Assembly: GCA_025352795.1 (NCBI GenBank)
Contig: JANXSF010000106.1
Coordinates: 1 to 64,000 of the forward strand
Length of the DNA stretch: 64,000 nucleotides
Reading direction: 5' to 3'
DNA from: Acidobacteriota bacterium
GTDB taxonomy: Bacteria; Acidobacteriota; Terriglobia; Bryobacterales; Bryobacteraceae
The notes beneath the pieces were generated by a model that saw only the letters and a list, made by a program, of their open reading frames with translations, was not told where the DNA came from and did not search any database. The position numbers and the translations under genes are program-made. Position 1 is the stretch's first letter, and the number at the start of each line of letters is the position of its first letter. This document shows positions 43,121 through 52,186 of this stretch, piece after piece.

Positions 43121-43674
43121 TGCGCATGACCCCACTGGCCCCCATCCTTGAAGTCAGTTTGATCTTGTTATGCATGGTTACTGCGTTCACCGATATTCGT
43201 AGTCGTCGCATTCCGAACTGGGCGGTGGTTGCTGGTTTAACGGTTGGATTGCTGGCAAACAGTTACCTGTTCGGCTGGGCTGGCATGCTATCAGCCGCAC
43301 TTGGATTCCTTTGCGCCATCGCTCTTTATCTGCCGTTGTACTTGCTTCAGGGACGCGGTGCAGGCGATTTGAAATTGATGGCAGCCATTGGAGCAATCAG
43401 CGGATTTCCCAACTGGATCTTCATTTTTATAATCACTTCCATTCTGGGTGGCGTGATCGTCATTGGCTATTTGTTGTTCAAAGGTGGCCTGTGGAGGGCC
43501 TTGGAAAATTCAGTATTCATTGTGAAGGAACTATTGCTGCTGCGTTCTCCGAGCTTAAGTCGTCCGGAACTTTCCATTGAAAATGCCCGATCCCTGACCA
43601 TCCCTCACGCCGTTGTTGCAGCCATTGGCACTTTTGTATTTCTCGGTCTAACGCACCTTCCACCACCCAGGTGA
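43120..43674 (+). CDS. A24-family prepilin peptidase (TadV/CpaA-like)
   Basis: 184 residues with six predicted membrane helices. The two catalytic aspartates of A24 peptidases are in TAFTDIRSRRIPN and GAGDLKLMAAIG. The short form, lacking the N-methylase domain, matches TadV/CpaA, which processes Flp-type prepilins. The start is a GTG overlapping the amidase stop; an ATG two codons on is an alternative. No pilin or Tad gene is in the window. Confidence 0.9.
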   Translation: MRMTPLAPILEVSLILLCMVTAFTDIRSRRIPNWAVVAGLTVGLLANSYLFGWAGMLSAALGFLCAIALYLPLYLLQGRGAGDLKLMAAIGAISGFPNWIFIFIITSILGGVIVIGYLLFKGGLWRALENSVFIVKELLLLRSPSLSRPELSIENARSLTIPHAVVAAIGTFVFLGLTHLPPPR

Positions 43675-43677
43675 ACT

Positions 43678-43752
43678 GTTAACCTATGTGGCTAATCCTC
43701 CGGTTAACCAGTTCGGCTAGCCCTCATACAGATGGGTGAACCTATCGGGCTA
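43678..43752 (+). repeat. Three 17-bp direct repeats
   Basis: Three related units start at 43678, 43703 and 43736, of consensus GT(T/G)AACC-N3-(T/C/G)... ending GGCTA. The units are GTTAACCTATGTGGCTA, GTTAACCAGTTCGGCTA and GTGAACCTATCGGGCTA. They lie between the peptidase stop and the GGDEF-EAL gene, 120 bases before its ATG, with gaps of 8 and 16 bases. This layout fits operator sites for a regulator. No function is known. Confidence 0.6.
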
Positions 43753-43872
43753 AACTAGTAAAATTCCAATCGATTGCCGTTGAAGTACTAGCTTATTTTT
43801 CGCAAAAGATGGCGGTGAGCTATTGGTAGTGATCGCAGATAGTGCGATTCTAGAGCTGTTGGCTAATTACTC

Positions 43873-46422
43873 ATGTTTCTGGGAAAAGAAAGACGCAATG
43901 CCGCAAGCGAACTTCGCCGAAGTGAGCAAAAGTTCCGCCACCTTCTTGAGGATGCGGTGGGCTACCTTTGCATTCTCAATGGCCAAGGTTATTTGCAATA
44001 TACAAGCCCTTCCCTGCAGCGCGATCTAAGCATTCTTCCAGATCAATGGAAGCAAAACTTTCTTTCCAATTACATTCATCCTGAGGACCGGTCCATTTAT
44101 GAGGCCGCCTTTCTTCAATGGTCCACAAGTAGTGAGACCTGGCCGGCAATCGAACTTCGTATGCAGGCCCCCAACGGTTCCGCTCTGGATTTGGAAGTAA
44201 CCGCCAACAATCTGCTGCACGATCCTGATATTCAGGGCATTGTGATCCAGGCCCGAAGCATCACCAAAGATCGTGCAGTGGAAGAAAAATTGCGAATTCT
44301 GGAATCGGCGATTTCCGAAGCTCATGATGCTGTGCTGGTGGCGAACTCCGGTTTTTCAGAAAGCTCTGAGCCCATCATTGAATACGCAAATTCAGCCATG
44401 CAAACTTTACTGGAGGATCACGATTCACCGCTTGCAGGCAAACCCGTCGGATATTTGATCGACAAACTATCTCCACAAAATCGTGATTTAGCGGTGAAGA
44501 TAGCCGGTAGTCTAACTGCTGGGAAATCGGCCCAGGCAGTGTTTGAATCGCATACGGCAGCCGGGCGCGTGCGCTGGTTGGATGTTCGCTGTGAGCCAAT
44601 TATGGATCAGTTCGGGAAGCTGCGCCATTGGGTCAGCGTAGTGCGTGATGTCACCACGCCGCGTCTGGCAATCCTCCTTGAAAAGGATCGCCGCCGCATT
44701 CTTGAGTTGATCGGGCGCAATGCCCCCGTGGCAGAAATTCTTACCCTGGTGGCACACACGCTTGAAAGACAAATCCCCCACGCCTACGTTGCCATTTTTC
44801 GTGTCCAAGGCGATATGTTTTCCTGTGAGGCTGCCCCCTCTTTTCCCATTGAATATCAACATCAGTTATTGACCCAACCAACGGTGTTCGCACTTAGTCA
44901 AATTCATCACACCAAAAAAGATGTCCAGCCCAGCCTGAAATCAATGAACCTTTTCTTGAAGGTTCCCATCTTGGCTGCGAATGAATCTGTGCTTGGCATG
45001 TTGGCTATTTATCATTTTGAAGGGACTACGCTGGATCAGCATCCCGATTGGATTAAGTCTGCCGTGAATCTTGCAGCCATTGCTCTGGAGCGTCGCCAGA
45101 TGACTGAAACCCTGGCGTATCAGGCTAAGTATGATTCCCTCACCGACTTGCCCAATCGCAACCAATTGGAAGCGCTGATGCCCAAATTCATTGAGCAGGC
45201 AAAAGCTTCCAACGATTCCATAGCGCTTGGTTTCCTTGATCTTGATCGGTTCAAACAGATCAACGATTCGCTCGGTCATTTTGTGGGTGACCTTCTTCTA
45301 AAGCAAATTGGGATGCGATTGCGCCACGCCCTTTGCCCTAACGATTTTCTTGTGCGCTTTGGTGGCGATGAATTTGTGGTGGTGATGAAGGATTGCAATC
45401 CACAGGAGGAGGTGAAAGATAGGGCGCGCCGATTCCTCAATGCTTTCCAAGCCCCATTCCAAGTGGATGGCTATGAGCTTCACCTTACAGCCAGCATGGG
45501 CGTGAGCGTTCATCCACAGGATGGCGTTGACATGGATTCACTGCTGCGCAATGCCGATCATGCCATGTACCGCGCCAAGAATCTTGGCAAGAACGAACTG
45601 GTGATCTACACACCAACTTCCGGATCAACTCCCGTGCAGCGTTTAGAAATGGAGTTCCATTTGCGAAGGGCCATTGAAAATCGGGAACTGCGCCTGAACT
45701 ACCATCCGGTTCTGCATCTCAATGGAAAGTTGCACGGGTTTGAAGTGCTTCTTTCCTGGCAGCATCCCAACCTGGGGCGAATCGCGCCCATGGAATTTAT
45801 CCCCATTGCCGAAGAGTCCGGCCTGATCCTTTCCATTGGTACTTGGGTGTTGGAACAGGCCTGCTTGCAAGCCGCCGCGTGGCAAAGGTCTGGTTACGAC
45901 CCTGTTCGGATGTGCGTGAATGTTTCTCCGTTGCAATTCGACCGACCAGGTTTTGTCGATATTGTAGCTTCAGCACTGGCCATCAGTTCGCTGGATCCGC
46001 GCTATCTGACTTTAGAAATCACGGAAAGTCTGATCATGAGGAACATGCAGGAAGCATCGGCAAAAATGTTATTGCTACGGGCCATTGGGGTGGGCATTGC
46101 GATTGATGATTTCGGCACGGGCTACTCATCGCTGAACTACTTGCGTCAACTGCCAGCAGACCAGTTAAAAATCGACCAGTCCTTTTTGAAGGAGATGACG
46201 TCGGAAACCAGCACCAGTTATTCCGTGATTCAAACCATCACTTCCCTGGCCCATTCCCTTCGACTCAAAGTGATTGTAGAAGGTGTGGAACGGCAAGAGC
46301 AATTAGACATGCTCAGCAAAGCTGGTTGTGATTTGGTGCAGGGCCATCTGTTCGCCGAACCAATTCCGGCTGCGGAAGCCGAAAAGTGGTTGAACAAAGG
46401 ATTCAAAACAGCCACCGCTTAA
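43873..46422 (+). CDS. PAS-PAS-GAF-GGDEF-EAL cyclic-di-GMP protein
   Basis: 849 residues. A short N-terminal helix is followed by two PAS domains (about 17-135 and 138-265), a GAF-like domain (about 275-410), a GGDEF domain with intact GGDEF at 497-501, and an EAL domain (about 595-840). In the EAL domain the motif is EVL (624-626), but other catalytic residues are visible: CVNVSPLQF, LEITES, IDDFGTGYSS, LKIDQSF and EGVE. The RxxD product-inhibition site just before GGDEF reads CPND, so that feedback site is missing. It likely makes and breaks c-di-GMP under control of an unknown signal. No membrane segment is seen. Confidence 0.9.
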   Translation: MFLGKERRNAASELRRSEQKFRHLLEDAVGYLCILNGQGYLQYTSPSLQRDLSILPDQWKQNFLSNYIHPEDRSIYEAAFLQWSTSSETWPAIELRMQAPNGSALDLEVTANNLLHDPDIQGIVIQARSITKDRAVEEKLRILESAISEAHDAVLVANSGFSESSEPIIEYANSAMQTLLEDHDSPLAGKPVGYLIDKLSPQNRDLAVKIAGSLTAGKSAQAVFESHTAAGRVRWLDVRCEPIMDQFGKLRHWVSVVRDVTTPRLAILLEKDRRRILELIGRNAPVAEILTLVAHTLERQIPHAYVAIFRVQGDMFSCEAAPSFPIEYQHQLLTQPTVFALSQIHHTKKDVQPSLKSMNLFLKVPILAANESVLGMLAIYHFEGTTLDQHPDWIKSAVNLAAIALERRQMTETLAYQAKYDSLTDLPNRNQLEALMPKFIEQAKASNDSIALGFLDLDRFKQINDSLGHFVGDLLLKQIGMRLRHALCPNDFLVRFGGDEFVVVMKDCNPQEEVKDRARRFLNAFQAPFQVDGYELHLTASMGVSVHPQDGVDMDSLLRNADHAMYRAKNLGKNELVIYTPTSGSTPVQRLEMEFHLRRAIENRELRLNYHPVLHLNGKLHGFEVLLSWQHPNLGRIAPMEFIPIAEESGLILSIGTWVLEQACLQAAAWQRSGYDPVRMCVNVSPLQFDRPGFVDIVASALAISSLDPRYLTLEITESLIMRNMQEASAKMLLLRAIGVGIAIDDFGTGYSSLNYLRQLPADQLKIDQSFLKEMTSETSTSYSVIQTITSLAHSLRLKVIVEGVERQEQLDMLSKAGCDLVQGHLFAEPIPAAEAEKWLNKGFKTATA

Positions 46423-46445
46423 TCCGAGTCTATATCGACGATCTA

Positions 46446-46991
46446 TTAGTAGGTCAAAGTTTCCAGACGACGCAAATGAACCGGATTCAGTAAAAAATCT
46501 AAATCCAGCACCCATACTGTTTCGTCCTCTAGATGAACTTTTCCTCGAAGAAATTGTAGTGGAATTTGCGGGTGCGGTTCGTTGATCACCGCAGTTGGGC
46601 CGAACTCCACGGTGGCCTCCAGTTGCTCCACTATAATCCCCGCCCTGATTTGAGGATCAGATGGAAGGCTCACCAGAATGATGGTTCCTTTGGTCGATAC
46701 TTCTCCTGGATGAAGGTTCAACTTCGGTCGCAGATCCAAGACCGCAAGCGCTTTGTTTTGGCTAAAAATAAACCCAACCATGTCGAAGCCTGAATTCAAT
46801 GCTGGGATCAGACTTTGCGCTCCCATCACGCCTCGCACAGTTTCCGCTCGCAGGCAAAACGCTTGCTTGCTCAATCGAAAACGAACATACTTTTCCGGTG
46901 GCGGTTGCGGCTTTGCCAAGCCACCAAGATTTCGCTGCGGACCAACGTGGGCCGCCACATGTGCGTCTGAAGTTTCCAAAATGTCATTCAT
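46446..46991 (-). CDS. cheW: CheW-like chemotaxis coupling protein
   Basis: 181 residues from ATG 46991, preceded by AGGAA seven bases upstream; a longer frame to 47045 overlaps the previous gene more. Residues about 35-150 match the CheW SH3-like double barrel: YVRFRLSKQAFCLRAETVRGVMG, LAVLDLRPKLNL, ILVSLPSDPQIRAGIIVEQLEATVEF. It would couple a receptor to a CheA kinase, which is not in the window. It overlaps the CheX gene by 8 bases. Confidence 0.85.
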   Translation of the reverse strand: MNDILETSDAHVAAHVGPQRNLGGLAKPQPPPEKYVRFRLSKQAFCLRAETVRGVMGAQSLIPALNSGFDMVGFIFSQNKALAVLDLRPKLNLHPGEVSTKGTIILVSLPSDPQIRAGIIVEQLEATVEFGPTAVINEPHPQIPLQFLRGKVHLEDETVWVLDLDFLLNPVHLRRLETLTY

Positions 46992-47538
46992 GATCTGTTC
47001 CTGATCTGTGTAGTCTGCCCACAGTTCCTTGTTTACCCGCGTCATTCTGAATCAGGCAAACTTGCACCAGCAACGTTTCAGAATCAAACTGAAATGGCAC
47101 CACGGTCCAACCATTGCTGCCACCACATTTTGTCAAAAAGTTCCGTCCGAAAATTACCGTCGGAATGCTTAAACCCATGCTGCCCACTTTTTCTTCCAGC
47201 ATTGTTTTGACGTTGCCGATCACCATGTTTGTAATTTCGCCAATGGCATCCAGCACCTCTTCATCCACTGCGCCAAATTCAGTCAGCAGCAACGCGCTGG
47301 ATATCTTGCAGGCTATCTGCGGGCTGCAACTGATGCTCCCAGTCCCCATCCAAGGACCGGTTAAACCAATCAGGCTGAGCACTCCATCCGTCGGCCCCTG
47401 AGACCCACTGTTGGTGATGGCAATGCCTGCCTCAACATCTAAGCCCAACATGGTACTAAACACGTTGGCGGTGCTTTTCTTTACTGAGTGGATCAGCAGC
47501 TCCTGCATTTCCTGGATGGTTATTGTTGACGACGTCAT
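46984..47538 (-). CDS. cheX: CheX/CheC-type chemotaxis phosphatase
   Basis: 184 residues. The CheC/CheX phosphatase motif is DAIGEITNMVIGNVKTMLEE, with the paired Glu and Asn that attack phospho-CheY. The N-terminal half is the usual alpha-beta scaffold, and the C-terminal 20 residues are a non-conserved extension. It probably dephosphorylates the CheY product encoded directly upstream, whose gene it overlaps by 4 bases. Confidence 0.85.
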   Translation of the reverse strand: MTSSTITIQEMQELLIHSVKKSTANVFSTMLGLDVEAGIAITNSGSQGPTDGVLSLIGLTGPWMGTGSISCSPQIACKISSALLLTEFGAVDEEVLDAIGEITNMVIGNVKTMLEEKVGSMGLSIPTVIFGRNFLTKCGGSNGWTVVPFQFDSETLLVQVCLIQNDAGKQGTVGRLHRSGTDHE

Positions 47539-47909
47539 TGGATGATTCCAGCCAGCTTCTCTTTAATCTGATCTGCAGTAAATGGCTTGCGCACATAGCC
47601 GTTGGCACCCAAACTCACTGCCTCCATCACTTTGGCCTGACTTCCCTCGGTGGATATCATCACCACTGGAATGGATTTCCAAAGGTCATTTGCTTTTATT
47701 TCTCGAAGCATCTGAATGCCATCCATATTGGGCATGTTGATATCTGAAAAAATCAAACCAACGCTGTTGTTTTTCAAGCACTCCAAAGCCTCAATGCCAT
47801 CCCCTGCTTCATATACATCGCCCAATGGCACCTCTGCTTGAATCAATACGCGGCGCAGGATTTTTCGAATCGCAGCAGAATCGTCAACTATCAAAACATC
47901 CAGAGCCAT
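47535..47909 (-). CDS. cheY: CheY-like response regulator
   Basis: 124 residues, a receiver domain only. Phospho-acceptor Asp56 is in LIFSDINMPNMDG; the acidic pair is VDDSAAIRK near the start, Thr/Ser is in VVMISTEG, and the conserved Lys is in YVRKPFTAD. It is the first of a CheY-CheX-CheW run, apparently a small signalling module of unknown target, next to the c-di-GMP protein gene and convergent with it. Confidence 0.93.
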   Translation of the reverse strand: MALDVLIVDDSAAIRKILRRVLIQAEVPLGDVYEAGDGIEALECLKNNSVGLIFSDINMPNMDGIQMLREIKANDLWKSIPVVMISTEGSQAKVMEAVSLGANGYVRKPFTADQIKEKLAGIIQ

Positions 47910-47922
47910 AGCATCTCCAACG

Positions 47923-47940
47923 GGTTATTGTTAAATAACC
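47923..47940. promoter_or_regulatory. Palindromic stem-loop between exporter and cheY
   Basis: GGTTATT, four bases, AATAACC form a perfect 7-base-pair dyad in the 55 bases between the DMT exporter stop and the cheY start. It has no T run, so it is more likely an operator or an RNA structure than a classical terminator. Its GGTTA/TAACC half-sites resemble the GTTAACC core of the repeats at 43678-43752. Confidence 0.35.
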
Positions 47941-47964
47941 TCATCGGGTTCAAATGGTTTGGCT

Positions 47965-48828
47965 TTAGGGAATTTTAGAAGTCTCGGGAGCCTGCCAGGC
48001 AGTGTGCACTAAAACACCCAACAGAATAATGGCTCCCCCGGCCATCGCCTGTGGACTTGGTGATTCATGGTGCGCAACCCAGGTCCATACTGGATTCAAC
48101 GCTGGTTCCACCAACAGAATGAGTGATGCTGCAAGTGCCTCCACATGGCGCACGGCCCGGCTCATCAAGACGTAGGACAGCCCAATTTGGATAATGCCAA
48201 GATACAAAATAACCAGCGTGTCAGACATACTCAAACGGTCTACCGGCAACGCCATTGGCAGTGTGATCAAAAATGTGATCGCATTGCCCAGCACCACCGG
48301 TGCCAAATTACCGCCTTGCACTTTGGATAGCCAACGGACGCCCAACAAGGTACCCGCCCAGGTAAGCCCGCTGAGTGCTGCCAACGCATTTCCAAAGGCT
48401 GGATGCGGGGCTAAGCTACTCACTTTCGTGGAATCGAAATAGAACAGGCTCATCCCGAATACCAGCCATCCAGCCATCAGAAAATCGCCTCCACGGGCAG
48501 GTTCCCGCAACAGGATGGGTGCGGCGAACAATAGGTATAACGGTCCAGTGGCCTGTAGAAAAATAGCGTTTGCGGATGTCGTATTCTTGGTCGCAAACAC
48601 AAAGAGAATCAAGGTGGCCGCATACGTGAAGGACACCGGAACCATACGCCAGGTCCAACTTTTTCGAGCCTCTGGAAGTAGCAGCCATAACGCCAATGCC
48701 GCCACGCCCGATCGGAATCCAGCCACCTGCCAGGAATTCAATTGGCAAGCCTTGATTGCTGCACCGCCAGTTGAAAACAAAAAAGCAGTGGCCAGCAGCA
48801 GGTAGCGGCCCTGTGTATTCTGATTCAT
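47965..48828 (-). CDS. DMT-family (EamA) transporter
   Basis: 287 residues with ten predicted membrane helices in two EamA repeats: first repeat LLLATAFLFSTGGAAIKA, second repeat NALAALSGLTWAGTLLGVRW. It probably exports an amino acid or a related metabolite. The stop of the upstream 914-residue gene is immediately before its start, so it may be the second gene of a unit that begins at 51573. Confidence 0.88.
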   Translation of the reverse strand: MNQNTQGRYLLLATAFLFSTGGAAIKACQLNSWQVAGFRSGVAALALWLLLPEARKSWTWRMVPVSFTYAATLILFVFATKNTTSANAIFLQATGPLYLLFAAPILLREPARGGDFLMAGWLVFGMSLFYFDSTKVSSLAPHPAFGNALAALSGLTWAGTLLGVRWLSKVQGGNLAPVVLGNAITFLITLPMALPVDRLSMSDTLVILYLGIIQIGLSYVLMSRAVRHVEALAASLILLVEPALNPVWTWVAHHESPSPQAMAGGAIILLGVLVHTAWQAPETSKIP

Positions 48829-51573
48829 CTATGCCGATTGCGACGCCATACGATTGGCGCAGACGCTACGCACGGCAAGCCCCAATAACCGCGCATCATC
48901 GGAGAGCCCCAGCGCCCTTGGACTCCGTGCATCGGGACACTCAATGGTCAACAGCAATTCCCCTCCCACCAGTAGCAATTCCTGGGGGATACGAACGGCC
49001 AGCCTGGGCATTGGCGCACCAAACGTGAACAGCCATTCCGCCACCCGATGGCCGTTAGCCAGCATTCTAATCCGTTGACTGCGATGGTTCTCCGTAACAA
49101 AGCCGTAGCCATCGAAGGTCAATTGGCAGGAGAAGTTTCCAGCAAGGCGCATCAACAAAAGGGCTTGTTTACCGCACGTCCAAGACCCCCAATCCTCAGC
49201 AATAGACCATCCGGCTACGCAGAGATTGTTTCCTTGTCCGCCGACGCGAAACGACCATGGGTCACCCCATTCTGGAGTTGGAATTGCCCCACGGCCAGCT
49301 TGTTCACCAGCGCAACTGATCTCAAAAAAGTAACGTTGCCCAATGGTCCTGGCATCGGTCAAGTGCTGCGGATCGGCAATATAAGTATCGGCTAGCAAGC
49401 CTGCCCGCTGCATTTTATCCAGATACGAACGTTTGTGCTTGCGGTAGTTGGAAAGAACACCCAACAATTCCGTTACCCGCTGAGATTCAATCCAGGGAGC
49501 CGAACTGGCATCGCTCAAATAGGAACAGATAACGTCCAATATGCCTGATAACCCCACTGATCCGAAATCCCTGGATTCTTTTGCTGCGGTTATTCTAGCA
49601 GCGATTTCAGCCGTGCTTGAAACCGGCAGCACCTCGTGCAACCAGGGAATGCGGCGCAACCAATATTGCTCCAGTTCAAACAGCAATCCGGCGCTGGCAT
49701 CCAACATCAGCCTCATTGCCGGACCCAGTTCGCCGCTCAATAAATTTCCTTCAATCAGGAACTCCTTGCGCAGTTCCTGATCCCTTGCGATGCACAGTTC
49801 AACCGACGCCGGAACGCGGCAGCCTAGTAGCAAAAGCGCCTGTCGAACATGGGTGAAACTGTGCAGGAAAGCAAGAATGGTTCGGAAGTCCGTCTGCTGA
49901 CAATCGGCCAGCGTAAACAAGTCGCCAGGGTATTTTCGACAGTTATAAGCGGTGATGGCCACGGCTACGGTGTTCTTTGGCATGGACATTGCATCGCGCA
50001 GCGGCAACTCCCGCCCAACTAAACGACGCACGGCCATCATCGGATAGATCGTGGAAAAATCTTCAACCGCATCCAGCGGCAGAATTTGTGGATCGTGGCC
50101 CATCAGGTACTGTTGCCGTTCAGACAATCGCAGATTGGAAAAAAATTCTTTGCCAATGCCATCACGCAGCACAAACAATAAGTCCAAATCGGAAAGCCCA
50201 GGGCATTCCACGGAACCATACTCGTAGATCGCTTCTACTTTCCCACTGGCCATGGCCCGCTCTTTCCATTCGTCGCGCAACTGGTCATACTCTTTCAAAC
50301 CCATTGTTTTGGGGCGATCCACCACTTCATAAGGCCAGCCACCAACCATCACCGGCTCCGCTTCAAACAGTTGCCGATGGTTCAATTCGAACAATTCCGC
50401 CGAAGCCAGGCACATGTACCTGCGACCCTCTTCCAGCAGCCCTTCATTCAGACCCATCGATTCCCGTTCTGCAGCAGTCAATCGCATGGTCTGCTTGTGT
50501 TGCCTCAAACAAAGGCCAGGGTTCAGCACACCCCTCACTGGCCAGTTGTCATCAGCCAGACGGGAATTCATCCAATGACCCAAAGCCAACCGCGCCTGCG
50601 TAGTTTTGTTTAGAAAGGGATGATCAATGTTGGTCAACAAATCGCGCTTCCAAACGGAGACGCGCTCCTGTAATTGATACTCCAGGCAAGGAACCAAACT
50701 GGTGCAGGAGATCCACCAAAGCGCATCAAATGCAGTTTTCAACTGCGCCGCACGCAAGAAATTACGTTCAAAGAATCGTTCAAAAACCCGGATGGCATGG
50801 CCCGCTTCCAAATCGCCATTGACGTATTCCACTTCTGGTGCCCGGCCAACCAGCAGCACAGAGTTCGCCAATATCGCCGATGGCAAGGTGGATTCCGTGG
50901 CCCAGCCCAATGCCTCCTGAAAATAAATCATCGGGCCGTGGTGCATCAAAGGTTGATACGCCAACAGGAAATCATTGATCTGAAAAACAGAGCTAATCTG
51001 CTTCAGGAAAGATTCCTTCGATTGTGGCAAGCGCAAAATAGCGATCACATCGCAATCGCTATAACCTTCCACCACCCCGCCATCGGCCAAGCTGCCTTGC
51101 AATAGCAGACTTGCCAAGCCGGTAAAATCGTTGCTGGCGAACTGCACCATCTGTTCAATCAGATTCTTGCGTTGAAATTGGACGCTGGTTTGCCAGTGTG
51201 CCAGTGGTCGCAAATTGGGTGCATAGCGGCGGTCTGGACGCGCAGTCTTACTTCGTTCCTCAGCACAGGCCCAAAAAGCTTCATGCAGGCATTCTGCCAA
51301 TCGTTCCCCGGTTAATTCCTGCCCCGCCATCCGACCCAATTGCATTTGTGGAAACAGGACATCTAATTCCGGCATCACCGGGCAATAGAAGCGCGCCCTC
51401 CGCCAACCTTCCAAGCGCAAAGGTTCCCCAGTCCATATAGGGGCATAGGTGAGTGACCCGTATAACCCCATCAAGCGGCTCCACAAAATGCGGGACAAAT
51501 GATCTCTGTTGGAATTGGCTAATGCGCGGTGAAAAAATTGGTCGGATAGAAAATCGAATCGGGTTTGCGCCAT
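48829..51573 (-). CDS. Protein with two nucleotidyltransferase domains and C-terminal beta-sandwich
   Basis: 914 residues. Two Pol-beta-type nucleotidyltransferase motifs are visible: LLLQGSLADG...GYSDCDVIAIL (Ser161, Asp173, Asp175) and YEYGSVECPGLSDLDLLFVL (Ser454, Asp462, Asp464). Each is followed by a long helical stretch, so the protein looks like an internal duplication. Residues about 775-905 form a beta-sandwich with AGWSIAEDWGSWTCGKQALLL and a late SPRALGLSDDARLLGLA, a pattern I associate with the C-terminal domain of surface-glycan glycosyltransferases (DUF7024-like). The acceptor is unknown. It could nucleotidylate a sugar, an RNA or a protein. It has no membrane segment and precedes the DMT exporter gene. 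Confidence 0.7.
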   Translation of the reverse strand: MAQTRFDFLSDQFFHRALANSNRDHLSRILWSRLMGLYGSLTYAPIWTGEPLRLEGWRRARFYCPVMPELDVLFPQMQLGRMAGQELTGERLAECLHEAFWACAEERSKTARPDRRYAPNLRPLAHWQTSVQFQRKNLIEQMVQFASNDFTGLASLLLQGSLADGGVVEGYSDCDVIAILRLPQSKESFLKQISSVFQINDFLLAYQPLMHHGPMIYFQEALGWATESTLPSAILANSVLLVGRAPEVEYVNGDLEAGHAIRVFERFFERNFLRAAQLKTAFDALWWISCTSLVPCLEYQLQERVSVWKRDLLTNIDHPFLNKTTQARLALGHWMNSRLADDNWPVRGVLNPGLCLRQHKQTMRLTAAERESMGLNEGLLEEGRRYMCLASAELFELNHRQLFEAEPVMVGGWPYEVVDRPKTMGLKEYDQLRDEWKERAMASGKVEAIYEYGSVECPGLSDLDLLFVLRDGIGKEFFSNLRLSERQQYLMGHDPQILPLDAVEDFSTIYPMMAVRRLVGRELPLRDAMSMPKNTVAVAITAYNCRKYPGDLFTLADCQQTDFRTILAFLHSFTHVRQALLLLGCRVPASVELCIARDQELRKEFLIEGNLLSGELGPAMRLMLDASAGLLFELEQYWLRRIPWLHEVLPVSSTAEIAARITAAKESRDFGSVGLSGILDVICSYLSDASSAPWIESQRVTELLGVLSNYRKHKRSYLDKMQRAGLLADTYIADPQHLTDARTIGQRYFFEISCAGEQAGRGAIPTPEWGDPWSFRVGGQGNNLCVAGWSIAEDWGSWTCGKQALLLMRLAGNFSCQLTFDGYGFVTENHRSQRIRMLANGHRVAEWLFTFGAPMPRLAVRIPQELLLVGGELLLTIECPDARSPRALGLSDDARLLGLAVRSVCANRMASQSA

Positions 51574-51620
51574 TTACGCCACACTGTCAACCCGATGGTC
51601 AATAACCAAAGGCATAATAT

Positions 51621-51707
51621 TGGTGCCGGAGGTGGGACTTGAACCCACACAAGGATAGACCTTGGCAGATTTTGAGTCTGCTGCGTCTGCCATTCCGCCA
51701 CTCCGGC
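51621..51707 (-). tRNA. tRNA-Leu (anticodon CAA)
   Basis: On the minus strand the sequence folds as a class II tRNA. The acceptor stem GCCGGAG pairs with CTCCGGC; the anticodon stem GCAGA/TCTGC encloses loop CTCAAAA, giving anticodon CAA (reads UUG); a variable arm follows; the T-arm is GTGGG-TTCAAGT-CCCAC. The discriminator base is A, and CCA is encoded (51621-51623). It is flanked by the NTase gene and a rhodanese gene; no integration features are seen. Confidence 0.95.
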
Positions 51708-51838
51708 ACGATACGGCTGTTCTTAGGCTATCAAGAATCGCACCAGTTTGCCATATGTCGAATCAGATTTGTTTTCCCCTTCGCCGATTCTTGCGCCATC
51801 GCTCCTGGAATGACTACAATTCGAGCGAGGGGAAAATC

Positions 51839-52180
51839 GTGTCCGAATCAATCCAAATGGAGCTGTCACCGCAGCAAATACAACAGCGCATTGCCGCCGG
51901 AGAAAAATTCTGCATCATCGACGTTCGTGAACAATGGGAATTTCAAGCCGCTGCCATTACCGGATCGAATCTGGTTCCCATGGGCTCTGTTCCAACCCGC
52001 ATTCAGGAACTGGAAGCACAAGCAGACATTTCGCCCCTTCTAGTCATCTGCCATCACGGGGTGCGCAGCCTCAATGTGGTTCAATGGCTTCGGCAACAAG
52101 GCCTTGAAAACTGCACCAGCCTTATCGGCGGAATTGATCAATGGAGCCGTGACGTTGACACTACAGTTCCGCGATACTGA
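51839..52180 (+). CDS. Rhodanese-domain sulfurtransferase
   Basis: 113 residues from GTG 51839, which has GAGGGG upstream; the open frame extends further to 51662 but through the tRNA gene. The rhodanese fold shows FCIIDVREQWEF and the active loop ICHHGVRS with nucleophile Cys71, and ends with GGIDQWS. A six-residue loop suggests sulfur transfer to a small acceptor. It sits three codons before the sulfatase gene and may be coexpressed. Confidence 0.9.
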   Translation: MSESIQMELSPQQIQQRIAAGEKFCIIDVREQWEFQAAAITGSNLVPMGSVPTRIQELEAQADISPLLVICHHGVRSLNVVQWLRQQGLENCTSLIGGIDQWSRDVDTTVPRY

Positions 52181-52186
52181 ATATTG

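Noticed and set aside
49977-50603. 208-residue open frame on the plus strand
   Set aside because: It lies wholly inside the 914-residue minus-strand gene, has no binding site and no recognisable motif.
51621-51707. tRNA gene as a possible island integration site
   Set aside because: No integrase, no repeat of the tRNA end was seen and the flanking genes look like ordinary chromosome.
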